Shown: positions 52,926 to 63,316 of the stretch, in pieces
How the letters are laid out: each line of letters begins with the position of its first letter
How positions within the stretch are numbered: the first letter of the stretch is position 1
Origin: Doryteuthis pealeii
Lineage: Eukaryota; Mollusca; Cephalopoda; Myopsida; Loliginidae
Assembly: GCA_023376005.1 (NCBI GenBank)
Contig: CM042142.1
Span: 55,403,729-55,467,728, forward strand
Direction of reading: 5' to 3'
DNA length: 64,000 nucleotides
The notes under the pieces: model-generated
Databases searched by the model: none
Told to the model about the DNA's origin: nothing
What the model saw: the letters and a program-made list of their open reading frames with translations, nothing else
Position numbers and translations under genes: made by a program

Positions 52926-53812
52926 ACTGCACCCAGTTCTGGAGCTCTGGTGAGTGTGATGTCCTTTATTTCCATTACTCCAAGGTCCACTCTTATCTGG
53001 AGTAGTAGTATCTGTTAATCCCATTTATGGGCCAAACAGACCTATTTGAAAATTATTTGTATTTGATATAAATACTTGAAACCATGTAACTATGTGCAAA
53101 GAAATGGTAATTATTATTAAATAGGAATATTCACTTGAAACGATAAAAATCATTGCATATGAATTATTAGAATTAGAAATACTTTAAACCATATAATTGT
53201 ATACCAATAAATGGTTATTTTTATTATTATCAAATCATAAATTGTGTGCAAATTATTTGTATTAGATAGAAATATAAGTGTGTGCAAACAAATGATCATT
53301 ATTGAATAGGAATATTTACTTGAGGCCATTTAATGGTACATATATATTGGTATTAAATAAGAATACTTGAAATCATAATTGTATACAAATTATTTGTATT
53401 ATTACTTGAAGCAATAATTATTTATAAATCTGTGATACTGTGAGGTGGAAAAATACACAGATGAATGGTGTACTTAACACATTTATTAAGCACCAGCATT
53501 CGGTGCTGAATGGATACATACAAACACAGAACAAATGAGTACAAACAATTAACAAGACAAACTCACACTAAATAGAGGAGGGTCAGTTCGGTATAGCCAA
53601 TGCAGCAAAGTCAATCTGAATGTTAGTCAGGTAGTTAATCTACTTTAATTGTAGGCTATTTTATGGCTATGAGTGCTAGCTACTCTACAACAAAATCATT
53701 ATCATTAATTGAAATGATACAATTGTTTGCAAAGATAACTGATTTTTAGTATTAAATGACCCAACAAGGGTTGACATGCTGTAAAACCAACCAACCAACC
53801 AACCAACCAACC
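52910..53812 (+). mobile_element. Family W copy with 43-bp module zone and an insert
   Basis: Conserved block TGACACTAAACTGCACCCAG, GAGCTCTGGTGAGTGTGATG. Then repeated modules of the type TACTTGAAACCATGTAACTA, TGTGCAAA.AAATG.TA.T.AT, TA...AGAA between 53,050 and 53,430. Closes with AAGGGTTGACATGCTGTAAA and (ACCA)n. About 260 bp of unrelated sequence (53,435-53,695) interrupts it. Confidence 0.75.
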
Positions 53813-54040
53813 TTCTATGAAGTTTTGGGCTGAAAAGCCTTTATGATATATAAAATCCTAAACTGAAGCTCTACAACAGCAATCTCAATATACCTTGTCT
53901 AATTTTTTATCAGTATTCATATGGCTTCTGTATCACTTAAAAAATTATGGAGGCACATATTGTAATGGTTAGAATCATAGGAAATGGAATTGTTGACCAG
54001 AGTTCAAATGCTTGATGGGGCTATTTCTCTGAATTTTTGA

Positions 54041-54560
54041 GATGAGGCTTGATAATTAGTATTATTTGTATAATTTGGACTATTGTTATCTGTACAATGT
54101 TTCCGCCAATTTGCCCTCCAGCCTTCTTCAGGTATTTCTTGTCGGACTCAGGAACCTTCTCAGACTCGGGAACCTTCTTGTCATAATTGGGAGCACTCAT
54201 GGAACTTTGAATTTAACCCTTTATTCAGTCCACGGAGGTACAGGTGTTAAGTTGTGTTAATTATTATTCTATGTTACTGCTGCCCCTGACCAGGATTGAA
54301 CCTGCAATCTAGAGATAACTGTCACTTAGAACTGTCAGGCTAACTCCTTCCTCCACTAGGCTATGTGTCTAATTGTTTCTTAAAGGGTTAGGTTCAAAGT
54401 TCTGTGATGGCTCCCGATTACGACAAGAAGGTTCCTTATAATGACAAAAAGGTTCCCGAGTCAGACAAGAAATAGCTGAAGAAGGCCGGAGTACAGATAA
54501 CAATGAAGATGAGGACAATAGCCTGAATAATACAAATAATACTTGATGAGGCTGTTTACA
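54041..54560. mobile_element. Family U, arms separated by a T/other insert
   Basis: Left arm 54,041-54,215 (GATGAGGCTTGATAATTAGT, CTCCAGCCTTCTTCAGGTAT, GGAACCTTCTCAGACTCGG). Right arm 54,385-54,545 (GGGTTAGGTTCAAAGTTCTG, CTGAAGAAGGCCGGAG, AACAATGAAGATGAGGACAA). The interval holds GACCAGGATTGAACCTGCAA sequence. Confidence 0.65.
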
Positions 54561-54645
54561 TTTCATGCTAATACCCTTGAGAAAGGTATGAATCCAACTA
54601 TTCTACCTCCTGCTATGGGTAGTAAGGCAGCTCTTTGTTATGGTC
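54545..54645 (+). mobile_element. T-family SINE fragment
   Basis: GATGAGGCTGTTTACATTTC, TAATACCCTTGAGAAAGGTA, TGAATCCAACTATTCTACCT, CCTGCTATGGGTAGTAAGG. Confidence 0.65.
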
Positions 54646-54779
54646 TAGCACTAGCAAAAATAGACTCCATTGTGATAGACCAGTGGACTGACTGGCCAAC
54701 TTACTCTCCTGATTAGACCACTCGGAACTTTAGACTCCAATACTGACAATTTTTACTTAGTATTTAAGGACTTTTACTG

Positions 54780-55006
54780 TGGGCCAGTTGGTAGAGCGTC
54801 TGGCTAGGATTACAAGGTCCCTGGTTAAATACCGGTCCTTGCCAACTCAGCGTAAGTAGCACAGAGATCTATGCGGTAAAGTAAGGAGCTGATGGTAGGT
54901 GTGGCGCTCCACCTCAGATGCTAAATAATCTCCATCTAGCACTAGAGAAAAGGGGATAGACACCGTCGCTGATAGGCCGATACCGACATTAGGCCACGCC
55001 TGTGGG
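54780..55006 (+). mobile_element. SINE-1
   Basis: GGGCCAGTTGGTAGAGCGTC (A box shortened), GGTCCCTGGTTAAATACCGG, AGCACAGAGATCTATGCGGT, GATAGGCCGATACCGACATT. Small deletions (ACTCAGCGTAAGTAGCAC) against the consensus. Confidence 0.85.
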
Positions 55007-55009
55007 CCA

Positions 55010-55575
55010 TAAGCTAGTCAAAATTGGTTAGTATCTAAGGACTTAGTATTAAGTTAAAAATAAGCTACCTTTACTAACAAATACCATTCTATGTGATGTT
55101 GACAAAGCAAGAATTCCAAATGATTAATAAATGAAACTCTTTTGCAAACTTTGCAAAGTAATAATCTCTAAAGGGAAATCAAGCTGTGAAAAATTCAAAA
55201 TATAGAAACACTTGGGAATTGTTCTGGTCTAAACATGGCTTTGGATTGAAATTTGGTACAAGAGGCAAAAATTGTATAATCTATATCTCTAATTATTGCA
55301 GATGGTAGGACTAAACCCATTGAAAGTCTTTCTGTCTTGCATGAAAATAGAGAAGAAAAAAAAGAACATTTTCTCTGATACTTTCTCATCTCTCATTTTC
55401 ATTTTGAAAAGAATTCCAACACTATTTAGACAATACTATACTCATACTAATGCCTTAATGAAAGTTTTATTACAAACCAAAACATTTTAACATCAACTTC
55501 ACCATCTACAAATACATTTATCTTTTGGAATATCTTTCTACATACTGTTGGATTTACTTCCATATTTTACCGCCC
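55010..55575. other. Unclassified AT-rich stretch
   Basis: No gene or named repeat recognised. Short overlapping frames on both strands near 55,195-55,490 without motif. Confidence 0.4.
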
Positions 55576-55812
55576 ATATAAAGTTGGGGGAGTGGCTTAT
55601 AGTTGGTATCAGCCAGACAGCGAGGGAATCTATTCACTTTTTACTAGTGCTAGACCAGAGGATTGTTTTTACAGGGGTGGAGTGCCACACATACCGTCAC
55701 CCTCCCACTTTACTGCACAGATCAGATTGCTACTCATGCGCTGAGTTAGCGGGGATTGCTATTGAACTCTTCCACTTTCTAGGCGAGTACTCTACTGACA
55801 GCTAAACCGGAC
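55576..55812 (-). mobile_element. SINE-1
   Basis: TTGGTATCAGCCAGACAGCG, TTTTTACTAGTGCTAGACCA, GTGGAGTGCCACACATACCG and the head GAGTACTCTACTGACAGCTA. Confidence 0.85.
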
Positions 55813-55989
55813 ACTTTATATATCATATATGTATATATATAACAACTATTTTTTCCTGTTCTTATTATTCAATAAAGAGTTATGAATGTTTTTGTTTTTT
55901 TAAATAAAACTGCTATAATAGTAATTATAAATCATAATCAAATAAATCTGTTTGAAATTATTTTTTCTTTATCTACGTATTTATTTTAA

Positions 55990-56490
55990 TGGCATTTCAA
56001 CCCATCTAGGGTCATTTTATGCCTAGATGTTAGGAAATCGTGTTCATTGTATGTTCATATTAATATTTTTTGTGAAGTTGGTTCTTAAGATTTTTTGGTA
56101 CACAGTCCTATCAAATAAAAATCATTTTTAAACAGATCTATTTCCCGCATAGATGGACCCTAACATGTACAACAATGAAGGGTATTTCACACTCACCAGA
56201 TCTCCAGACTCGAGCCTCACCAGCAGATGCAGTTTAGTTTCATACCCAGGACACCCCTGGGGGTCTTATCCCTCTGTAGGTGATACAGTCAGCATATTCT
56301 AAGATTGAATAGTTGGAACTATATAACTGTGCAAATTATGTGTATTAGGAATTGCTACTTGAACCTATAATATTTACAAAGGACTATTCTCATTAGTCAT
56401 CTGAAACAATATAACTGTGTGCAAATAAATGATTAAAAAAGACTGACTTTGCCTTTAAATAACCAAACAAGGTGCCATAAAACCAACCAA
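55990..56490 (-). mobile_element. Family W fragments in both orientations
   Basis: 55,990-56,285 is W in minus orientation (TTTAATGGCATTTCAACCCA, TAGGGTCATTTTATGCC, GATGGACCCTAACATGTACA, TCATACCCAGGACA). 56,315-56,490 contains 43-bp-type modules and AAACAAGGTGCCATAAAACC, AACCAACCAGCC in plus orientation. Confidence 0.65.
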
Positions 56491-56584
56491 CCAGCCAATA
56501 AGCCTGACAACCATCTTCTATATAAGCTATCATGTGCCAGGAGATTATACTTTGATGTTATGTCATTTAAATTATTTTATTTCC

Positions 56585-57175
56585 CTCTATATTTCTTCTC
56601 CTTTCTCTATAATATATATAAATTAATGATATAAATTTCCTTTTCTCTATAATTCCTCCTATATAAAATAAATTCTTTTCTCTATATTTCCTCTCAAAAT
56701 GAATTAATTTCTTTTCCTCTCTATTTCTATATAAAATTAATTTCTTTTCCTCTATATTTCCTCTCTATACAAATTATTTTTTTTGCCTCTATATTTCTTC
56801 TTGATATAAATTAATTTCTTTTTTCTCTATAATTCCTCCCTATGTAAAATAATTTCTTTCCCTCTATATTTCTTCTCTATATAAATTAATTTCTTTTCCT
56901 CTATATTTCCTCTCTATATAGATTAATTTCTTTTTTCTCAATATTTCCTCCCTATAGAAATTAATTTCTTTTTCTCTATATTTCCTCCCTATAGAAATTA
57001 ATTTCTTTTTTCTCTATATTTCCTCTATATAAATTAATTTCTTTTTTCTCAATATTTCCTCTCTATATAAATTAATTTTTTTTCTCTATATTTCTCTCTA
57101 TACAAATTAATTTTTTGCCTCTATATTTCTTCTTGATATAAATTATTTCTTTTTCTCTATATTTCCTCTCTATCT
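56585..57175. repeat. About 36-bp pyrimidine-biased minisatellite
   Basis: Units of the form TTAATTTCTTTTTCTCTATA, TTTCCTCTCTATATAAA repeat about 16 times with length and base variants (CCTCCCTATAGAAA, CTTCTTGATATAAA). The plus strand is strongly C/T-rich. Confidence 0.9.
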
Positions 57176-57204
57176 ATACCTCCCCAACCTCTCCACACCA
57201 GTAG

Positions 57205-57575
57205 CATCCAATGCAAAGTCAAGATGGGAGTTGCACAAGGATGCTGTGTACTGTCTTAAACAAATTGTGGAAACAGCACCTGAAAAGAAAGCAACTGAAC
57301 CATCACTTGTTCTCTATACCATAAACCATCCAAGTAAGACAAACAAGACATGTAGGATACTGCTAGAGAAGCAAAGACGAACTCATAAGTGACATTCTTC
57401 TGTGGACACACCAGTAGGACCATTAGCAAGGACCTACATCAATCAGCTTTGTGTGGATTCTGGATGCTGCGCAGAGGACCTGATAGAGCTGATGACCGAT
57501 AGGGATGGTTGACAAAAAGATTCATGGCTATCCATGCTGCTGTCACAATCTGATGATGATGATGATGATGAATGA
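57205..57575 (+). pseudogene. LINE ORF2 C-terminal tail (copy 2)
   Basis: Same LINE as at window start: GAGTTGCACAAGGATGCTGT, CTTAAACAAATTGTGGAAAC, GACAAACAAGACATGTAGGA, GGATGCTGCGCAGAGGACCT. Encodes LNKLWKQ, VRQTRHVGYC, SKDELISDILLWT and ends in (GAT)n at 57,552-57,571, the probable LINE 3' tail. Several stops and frameshifts. Confidence 0.75.
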
Positions 57576-57689
57576 AGAGACATTTTGTGAAGATATTTTC
57601 TTGAAGTGACAATTTCAATGAAATAAAATCCATCAATATAAAAAAAGGAAAACAATAAAGAAAAAAAAGTTTCTTTTTGAAATGATTAT

Positions 57690-58680
57690 TATATATCATT
57701 TCTTTTTTTCAATTGTCTGGCCTGAAAAATCCCATTACTTTGTAAACCATTTCTCAAAAATATCTGATAAGAAAAAAAAATGAAAAAATAGGCATTATTC
57801 TTGTTGTTATATATCTGGTGCAAGGAAAATATTTATAATAAAGTTAAGTTTCACTTTTCAATTAATAGAAATAAAAACAAATTTGAAAAGAAAGGAAATG
57901 AAACCAAAAATTTATTAGAAAAGGAAGACAATACAGAAAATTAAATTGACATTTTTTGACATCAGAATACCTTCTTCAGAAATTAATTTTATTCAGAAAA
58001 AAATCATTTCCCAGAATAAAATCTTTTTCTCAAAAAGGTAACTTTTGTGTGATCTTAAATAAATTGTGGAAACAACACCCCACAAAAAAGCAGCTCTATG
58101 GCCACTTGCCCCCTATCCCACAGACTATCTGAGTGAGATGAACAAGACATGCTGGGCACTGATGGAGAAGTAGGAACAAACTTATAAGTGATGTTCTCCC
58201 ATGGAAACCAATACATGGATATGCCAGTGTGGTTCACTCAGGAAAGACCTACATTGACCAGCTCTGTGCAAATACTGTTTGCTACACAGAGGACCTACCA
58301 AGTTCAATGAATGATAGGAGTGGTTGGGGAGAGATTATTATGGATAGTTTGCTACTAGTCTGACATAACGAGGATGATGATTATATATCATTATTTTTTC
58401 ACTTGTCTGGTCTGAAAAATCCCATTACTCTGCAAACCATTTCTCAAAAATATCTGATAGGAAAAAAAAATGACAAAAAATATTATTATTGTTGTTATAT
58501 ATCTGGTGCCAGGATAATATAATAAAGTTGAGATTCAATTTTCAATTAATAAAAATAAAAACAAATTTGAAAAGAAAAGAAAGGCAACCAAAATTTTATG
58601 AGAAAAGGAAGACGATACAGAAAATCAAATTGACACTTTTTGACATCAGAATACCTTCTTCAGAAATTAATTTTACTAGC
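57690..58680. repeat. Local duplication of LINE tail plus 300-bp flank
   Basis: 57,690-57,990 (TCTGGCCTGAAAAATCCCAT, ATTTCTCAAAAATATCTGAT, TATATATCTGGTGC, ACATCAGAATACCTTCTTCA) recurs at 58,370-58,676, each preceded by a LINE C-terminal tail. The composite (LINE tail + flank) is therefore present twice in tandem. Confidence 0.85.
58045..58378 (+). pseudogene. LINE ORF2 C-terminal tail (copy 3)
   Basis: GTGTGATCTTAAATAAATTG, TGGAAACAACACCCCACAAA, AGCAGCTCTATGGCCACTTG, AACAAGACATGCTGGGCACT, CAGAGGACCTACC. Encodes LNKLWKQHPTKKQLYGHLPP before a stop (TGA in CTATCTGAG). Ends with a short GATGATGAT remnant. Confidence 0.75.
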
Positions 58681-59165
58681 AAGAGTATGTACCCTCCGGG
58701 TTTAAGTATATAAGATTTAATGTAATGAAATAGATTAAATCAGAAAGACAAACAAAATTAAATAAGAGGGCATATAAAAGATTTCACTTATTCTAGTTAT
58801 ATTTTAATTGGTTTTATATAAAATCATTCATAGGATTGATTTTAATATGTTGGAAAATAAAATAATATTAGAGATCAATAACACCAAGTAATTATTTATT
58901 TTGTCAAAATAAGTATGTAAATTAACCACACCATATATTATAAACCTTTATTTCTTAGTGATATACAAGATACATTGCAGGATTTTAAACAAACTAATAA
59001 CATGGTCTGTTTTGAGGCAAATCTAACTCAAATCTTCATAGAGACATCATTAATAAATAAGATTTATTCTATGTATTAATGATTTTGAGTATAAATTAAA
59101 TACTCATTGATAAACTTACGCAGTGACATAGTTTCAGTTATAGAAAAACAGACACCTAATCTCCA
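58676..59165 (+). mobile_element. Family X copy
   Basis: ACTAGCAAGAGTATGTACCC, TCCGGGTTTAAGTATATAAG to GACATAGTTTCAGTTATAGA, AAAACAGACACCTAATCTCC, ATTATACTAAGAT. It starts at the end of the 58.4-kb duplication, where the first copy continues differently, so X inserted after the duplication or at its edge. Confidence 0.8.
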
Positions 59166-59274
59166 TTATACTAAGATTCAAAAAGGAATTTTTTTTCCAG
59201 AATAAATTTATTATGACCCTGTCGGCAGGATCATGCTTGCAGAAAGATGAGACCATCCCCCCCCTCTTAAAAAA

Positions 59275-59395
59275 AGGGTTGTCCTGGTATGATACTAAAC
59301 TGCATTTGGTATTGAGACTCCAGTTCTGGATCTCTGGCATAAAATAACCCAAGGGTTGACATGCCGTAAAACCCAACCAACCTAACCTACAATTT
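59275..59395 (+). mobile_element. Minimal W (internal deletion)
   Basis: GTCCTGGTATGATACTAAAC, TCCAGTTCTGGATCTCTGG joined directly to CATAAAATAACCCAAGGGTT, GACATGCCGTAAAACCCAAC, CAACCTAACC. Both ends are present without the AT-rich zone. Confidence 0.7.
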
Positions 59396-59399
59396 ACCC

Positions 59400-59770
59400 A
59401 TAGCTGTGGGGAGGAGAGAAGGATTTGTGCCTTTCCCTAGGCATTAGCATGAAGGTAAATGCAAACAGCTATGTCCAGGATTTGAACTCAGTTTTCTAGA
59501 ATGATAACCATTATGCTAAGTACACCTCCCAAATATTGTATATATATATTACCAACTCCTCTGCACAAACAGGGTGTGACACAAGGTCAATTTCTTAAGC
59601 AGAGTTTAACAGGTTTGAATTCAGAGTTTTCCTTCTAGATTGGTTACCTATCCAAGGTTAAAGAGACCAGTCCGCCCCTACTCTTTACCCAAAGCTGGAG
59701 GGAGAGTAGTTGGATGCATACCTTTCCCAAGGGTATTAGCACTATGTGAAATGCAAATATTGTATATGTC
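59400..59770 (-). mobile_element. Two T-family copies
   Basis: 59,390-59,525 (CCCATAGCTGTGGGGAGGAG, CCTTTCCCTAGGCATTAGCA, ATGTCCAGGATTTGAACTCA, TGATAACCATTATGC) and 59,570-59,760 (GTGTGACACAAGGTCAATTT, TTCCTTCTAGATTGGTTACC, AGCTGGAGGGAGAGTAGTTG). The first shows the B box TTTGAACTC on the expected side. Confidence 0.7.
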
Positions 59771-60377
59771 CATATAAAGTGCTGGTAAATGATATACACA
59801 AATGTGTAGCGATGATGCATTTACAAATGCATGGCGATGAAGCAGTACTGGTATATGCCAGTGTGTGTGTGTGTGTGTGTGTGAGTGTGTTTCATTAAAA
59901 TTTACTCTATATTGTCATAATACTAACAGTATTACTTGTAAATAATAAGCATGTGTAAAGCAAAAGGAAGGTAATTATAGTGAATTAAGTGAAAGTAAAG
60001 AGGAAGAGAAGGGTCATTAAAAATATATCCAAATGGACACCGAACAATTACAAGTTTGAAGAAGCGGAAATAAAAAGAAGGCAAATCACTGTGGGGGGGA
60101 AAAAAAAAAAAAAGGAGGCCTTTTTGGTCTTTTTATTTATTTATTATTTTTTTCTTTCTTCTTTCCACTGCTCAGTCAATTCAGCACTAAAAATATACAT
60201 TTATATGTAATTTAGAATTTAAAGTTCTCTGTCCATGCTCTGACTATATTTTCTGCATTGTAATTTTTGTCTGTGGAATTAATTAAGGGCCTTTTCACTA
60301 TTTTTATATGATTTTTACAATTTTGAAATATTATTCCGTGAAAGACTGTGCACACATTCAATATCAACATATAGACA

Positions 60378-60417
<40 letters not shown>

Positions 60418-60784
60418 TAACATTTTTATTTTTATTTTTTTAAAATCCAGATAATTTAATGCGGGGACAATATTGCTTTTAATATCTGTTTTGTTAATTA
60501 TGTCTTTCTACACTCGAGATATTTGGTTGGATGAATTTTTTCAAGGAATTCTGAAAACAAATTCAATTAAATAATTCAATGGAAATGGATACACACTAAA
60601 TCTTTTGTGTTTAATAAAGATTAAGGACACCTATTGTTGAGACAATTACTTTATATTAAGAGTAAAATGGGCCAAGCAATTTTCTACTGTATTTCATAGA
60701 CAAAAGAAGCAAAGGACTACTACTATTAATACTACTACTACTTCTATTAATATAATTACTACTACTTCTACTAATACTACTTAT
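59771..60784. other. Unclassified stretch with simple repeats
   Basis: (GT)n at 59,864-59,890, an A-run at 60,100-60,112, a T-run of about 25 at 60,388-60,412 and (ACT)n at 60,717-60,780. No gene recognised. A 73-codon frame at 59,989-60,210 is lysine-rich low complexity. Confidence 0.4.
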
Positions 60785-61075
60785 CTGGCCTTCGACCCTG
60801 TACCCAGTAGTTTTGGCCATTGGACAAGTAAATATTTAATAATTAGCCTGATCACAGGGAGCTATCCCCAAAGGCAGCATCTGCCCCTCATTTAGAAGGA
60901 GTAGGGTTGGGTTTATTGCCCGGTGCCTGAGGCGCCTCAAAAGAGGAATGCCAACAGGGATTCACACAATTTTTTAAAAACTAGCCATGCATGAGCTTCG
61001 GTGTGTGTGTGGTTCCTACTATAATGACACTTTTGTGTTTGACTGACATGGTTAAATGGCAGTGAATACTTACTA
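60785..61075 (-). mobile_element. R-family copy, decayed
   Basis: TTTTGGCCATTGGACAAG, GGGAGCTATCCCCAAAGGCA, GGGTTGGGTTTATTGCCCGG, TGCCTGAGGCGCCTC, ATGAGCTTCGGTGTGTGTGT and TTTGTGTTTGACTGACATGG follow the order of the 49.7-50.2 kb monomers, with C-to-T type decay. The second-monomer-specific segment (GTAGGGTTGGGTTTATTGCC) is present. Confidence 0.75.
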
Positions 61076-61349
61076 CTACACCAACATAGGAATATGTACA
61101 CATATCTACTAGATAAAGGAGGCGCATAGAATGAACCCAATAAGATGAGTTCAAATCCTGGATGAGGAGAATCATGTTCATCCATGCTGTCAGTGCGATT
61201 TGATGATTAAGATATGATATCAAGTATATAATACAAATACAAGGATCATTCAATAAATAAGGTGAATTTTGGCAACGAGTTAGAAATATGAAGTACTGTT
61301 TACAGTTGCACATTTTTCAAAGAAATCAATAGTGGTGGCTTCATACATC

Positions 61350-61382
<33 letters not shown>

Positions 61383-61386
<4 letters not shown>

Positions 61387-61441
61387 ATGGTAATATTATG
61401 GATTTACACTGAGTGTAAATCCATAATATTACAATTGATTA
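61383..61441. repeat. Perfect short hairpin next to (TA)n
   Basis: ATCAATGGTAATATTATGGA, TTTACACT is mirrored by AGTGTAAATCCATAATATTA. (TA)n lies at 61,355-61,383. Confidence 0.9.
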
Positions 61442-61512
61442 TAAATCTGCTCTGCTTTATTAGCATTGAGCACCTTTTCATGCCAATACTTTTCTCATTT
61501 TTTCATTCTCTA

Positions 61513-61515
<3 letters not shown>

Positions 61516-61564
<49 letters not shown>
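61516..61564. repeat. (TA)n microsatellite
   Basis: About 24 pure TA units, immediately before GGGTGAAATATGGAGCCACC. Confidence 0.95.
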
Positions 61565-61568
<4 letters not shown>

Positions 61569-61595
61569 GAAATATGGAGCCACCACTATTTATAG

Positions 61596-61867
61596 AGGCG
61601 CATGATGTAAGTTAGAGTAGTAGGAAATGGACTCGACGACCCGACTTCAATTCTGGATGAAGCTGTTTGCATTTCACATGGCACTAATACCCTTGGAAAA
61701 GGTATGAATCCAATTGTCGCTCCAGCTATGGGTAAATAGCAGGGCAAACTGGGCTCTTTAACCATGTAAGGTTACCAGTTTAGGAAAAGGAAAACTCTGA
61801 ATTCAAACCTTTTAAACTCCGTTTAAGAAATTGACCTTGTGTCGCATCCTGCTCGTGCAGTGGACTT

Positions 61868-61905
<38 letters not shown>
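61596..61905 (+). mobile_element. T-family SINE, full length
   Basis: GAGGCGCATGATGTAAGTTA, GAGTAGTAGGAAATGG (A-box zone), CGACTTCAATTCTGG (B-box zone), TAATACCCTTGGAAAAGGTA, AAGAAATTGACCTTGTGTCG, CATCCTGCTCGTGCAG and a (TA)n tail at 61,872-61,903. It is the most complete member of the family in the window. Confidence 0.8.
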
Positions 61906-61907
<2 letters not shown>

Positions 61908-62120
61908 CTAATCAGGCTTCAGGTTGCTTACAGTTCAGCTTGTAACTCAGTTTCCTCATATATACAATCAATTTTCCTTTGAAATAAACTGAAATTCCAT
62001 TAATCCATTCCAGTCCTCCAAATACACCCTAATTTTTTTTTTTTTTAAATAAGAAAAATAGCATTGTATCGTATAAAAACATAATAAAATAGAATGTTAT
62101 GGATTATGTACTGTAGTATT
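61905..62120. mobile_element. MITE (copy of the 45.3-kb family), inverted
   Basis: CAGCTTGTAACTCAGTTTCC, CCATTAATCCATTCCAGTCC, AAATAGCATTGTATCGTATA and ATGTTATGGATTATGTACTG match, in reverse complement, the 45,540-45,740 part. Confidence 0.55.
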
Positions 62121-62124
62121 CAGC

Positions 62125-62188
62125 AATGGCCTGTTGTCGGTATCAGCCAGACAGCAAGGGAGTCTATCCCTTTTTCACTGTACCAACC
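62125..62188 (-). mobile_element. SINE-1 3' end fragment
   Basis: CTGTTGTCGGTATCAGCCAG, ACAGCAAGGGAGTCTATCCC, TTTTTCACT only. Confidence 0.75.
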
Positions 62189-62189
62189 C

Positions 62190-63075
62190 CCGAAATGGTA
62201 AAATGAAGAAAAGAAGAAAAGATCTCACAGATTATTTAACTGTCCAGCAACCTAACACAATTTTCAAACCTAATTCATAGAACTAATAATCATTTATCAT
62301 TTTATCATCATTAGGATATCATTTTTCAAACTCCAAATAAACCTTTGAGGCAAAGCTTTACTAAGGTAAGCCTTATAAATAGATTATCCTGACTAAAGTT
62401 AATCTTTAGGGGGCTCTTCTAATGCTGATCCGACAAAATAAATACATCCCTAACCAAAGACCCTAATTCCAGTTTGCACCAACAAGATGTCACAATTTGA
62501 TCCCAAAAATTTTAATCCTAATCTCAAACAATCAGTGTTTAAAATAACATTTTAATCCATACTTATAATTATAATCTGATACCCCCAAAAAAAGGGTCCG
62601 TTTGCTAATCTAGGGTTGATGACAAACAACTAAAGAGTCATGCACTAATAATTAACAAAGGACTTTAGGAAAAGCTTATTTAATCACTGTTTACTCATAT
62701 CTGAGGCTTAAAATCCACTAGGTGAAAAGTATACTTATTATTAAGGTATTTTTGGAGTACAAGTATTACTCATTGAATTCAAGTAATTTCATATACTAAT
62801 ATCTCTATTGTGTTTGAAATATAAATGCTAATCAAGAATTATGAGTCTAAAAGTCAGCACTGTTGGCATTTCATATTCATCATTTTGTTTCTGATCTTCA
62901 TTTTTTCATGCTTCTAAAACAACCAAAAAAAAAATCCCCAATATATAATATATATAATATATATATATATACATATATATATACTGACAAAGAAGCATAC
63001 CTCCATCTTCATCAGGATTTGAGGACATTAAAATAAATACGATCAGGACCTGTGGATATACCGACATATGATAAT
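62190..63075. other. Unclassified stretch
   Basis: Single-copy-like, AT-rich, with an ATATATAAT-type run at 62,940-62,982. No gene or named repeat. Confidence 0.4.
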
Positions 63076-63079
63076 TTAA

Positions 63080-63312
63080 CTCTTAACATCCTGTTAAGAA
63101 TTTTCAAAGTCCAGAGCCCAATTCCTAAAACCATTTATCAAAAATAGCGAAAAATAGCCTTTTCATTAAAAGTTACCTGTTATTTCCCTTAAATCAAAAT
63201 CTTCTAAATATGTTTAATATTACATTTAAACAAAGGCTATCATTTGGGTTGGATTAGGAAAACAAATGTGACTTCCGGATGGGTGGAATGTGGTGGTATA
63301 GGATGTTAAGAG
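63080..63312. mobile_element. TTAA-flanked MITE, copy 2 (piggyBac-like)
   Basis: TTAA (63,076-63,079), CTCTTAACATCCTGTTAAGA at the left end, inverse at the right (GGATGTTAAGAG), TTAA (63,313-63,316). The perfect TTAA pair and the termini support piggyBac-type transposition. Interior as in copy 1 without the TATATTACATTTAA expansion. Confidence 0.8.
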
Positions 63313-63316
63313 TTAA

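Noticed and set aside
61355..61605. A frame containing an IYIYIY repeat as a membrane peptide
   Set aside because: Direct translation of a (TA)n microsatellite.
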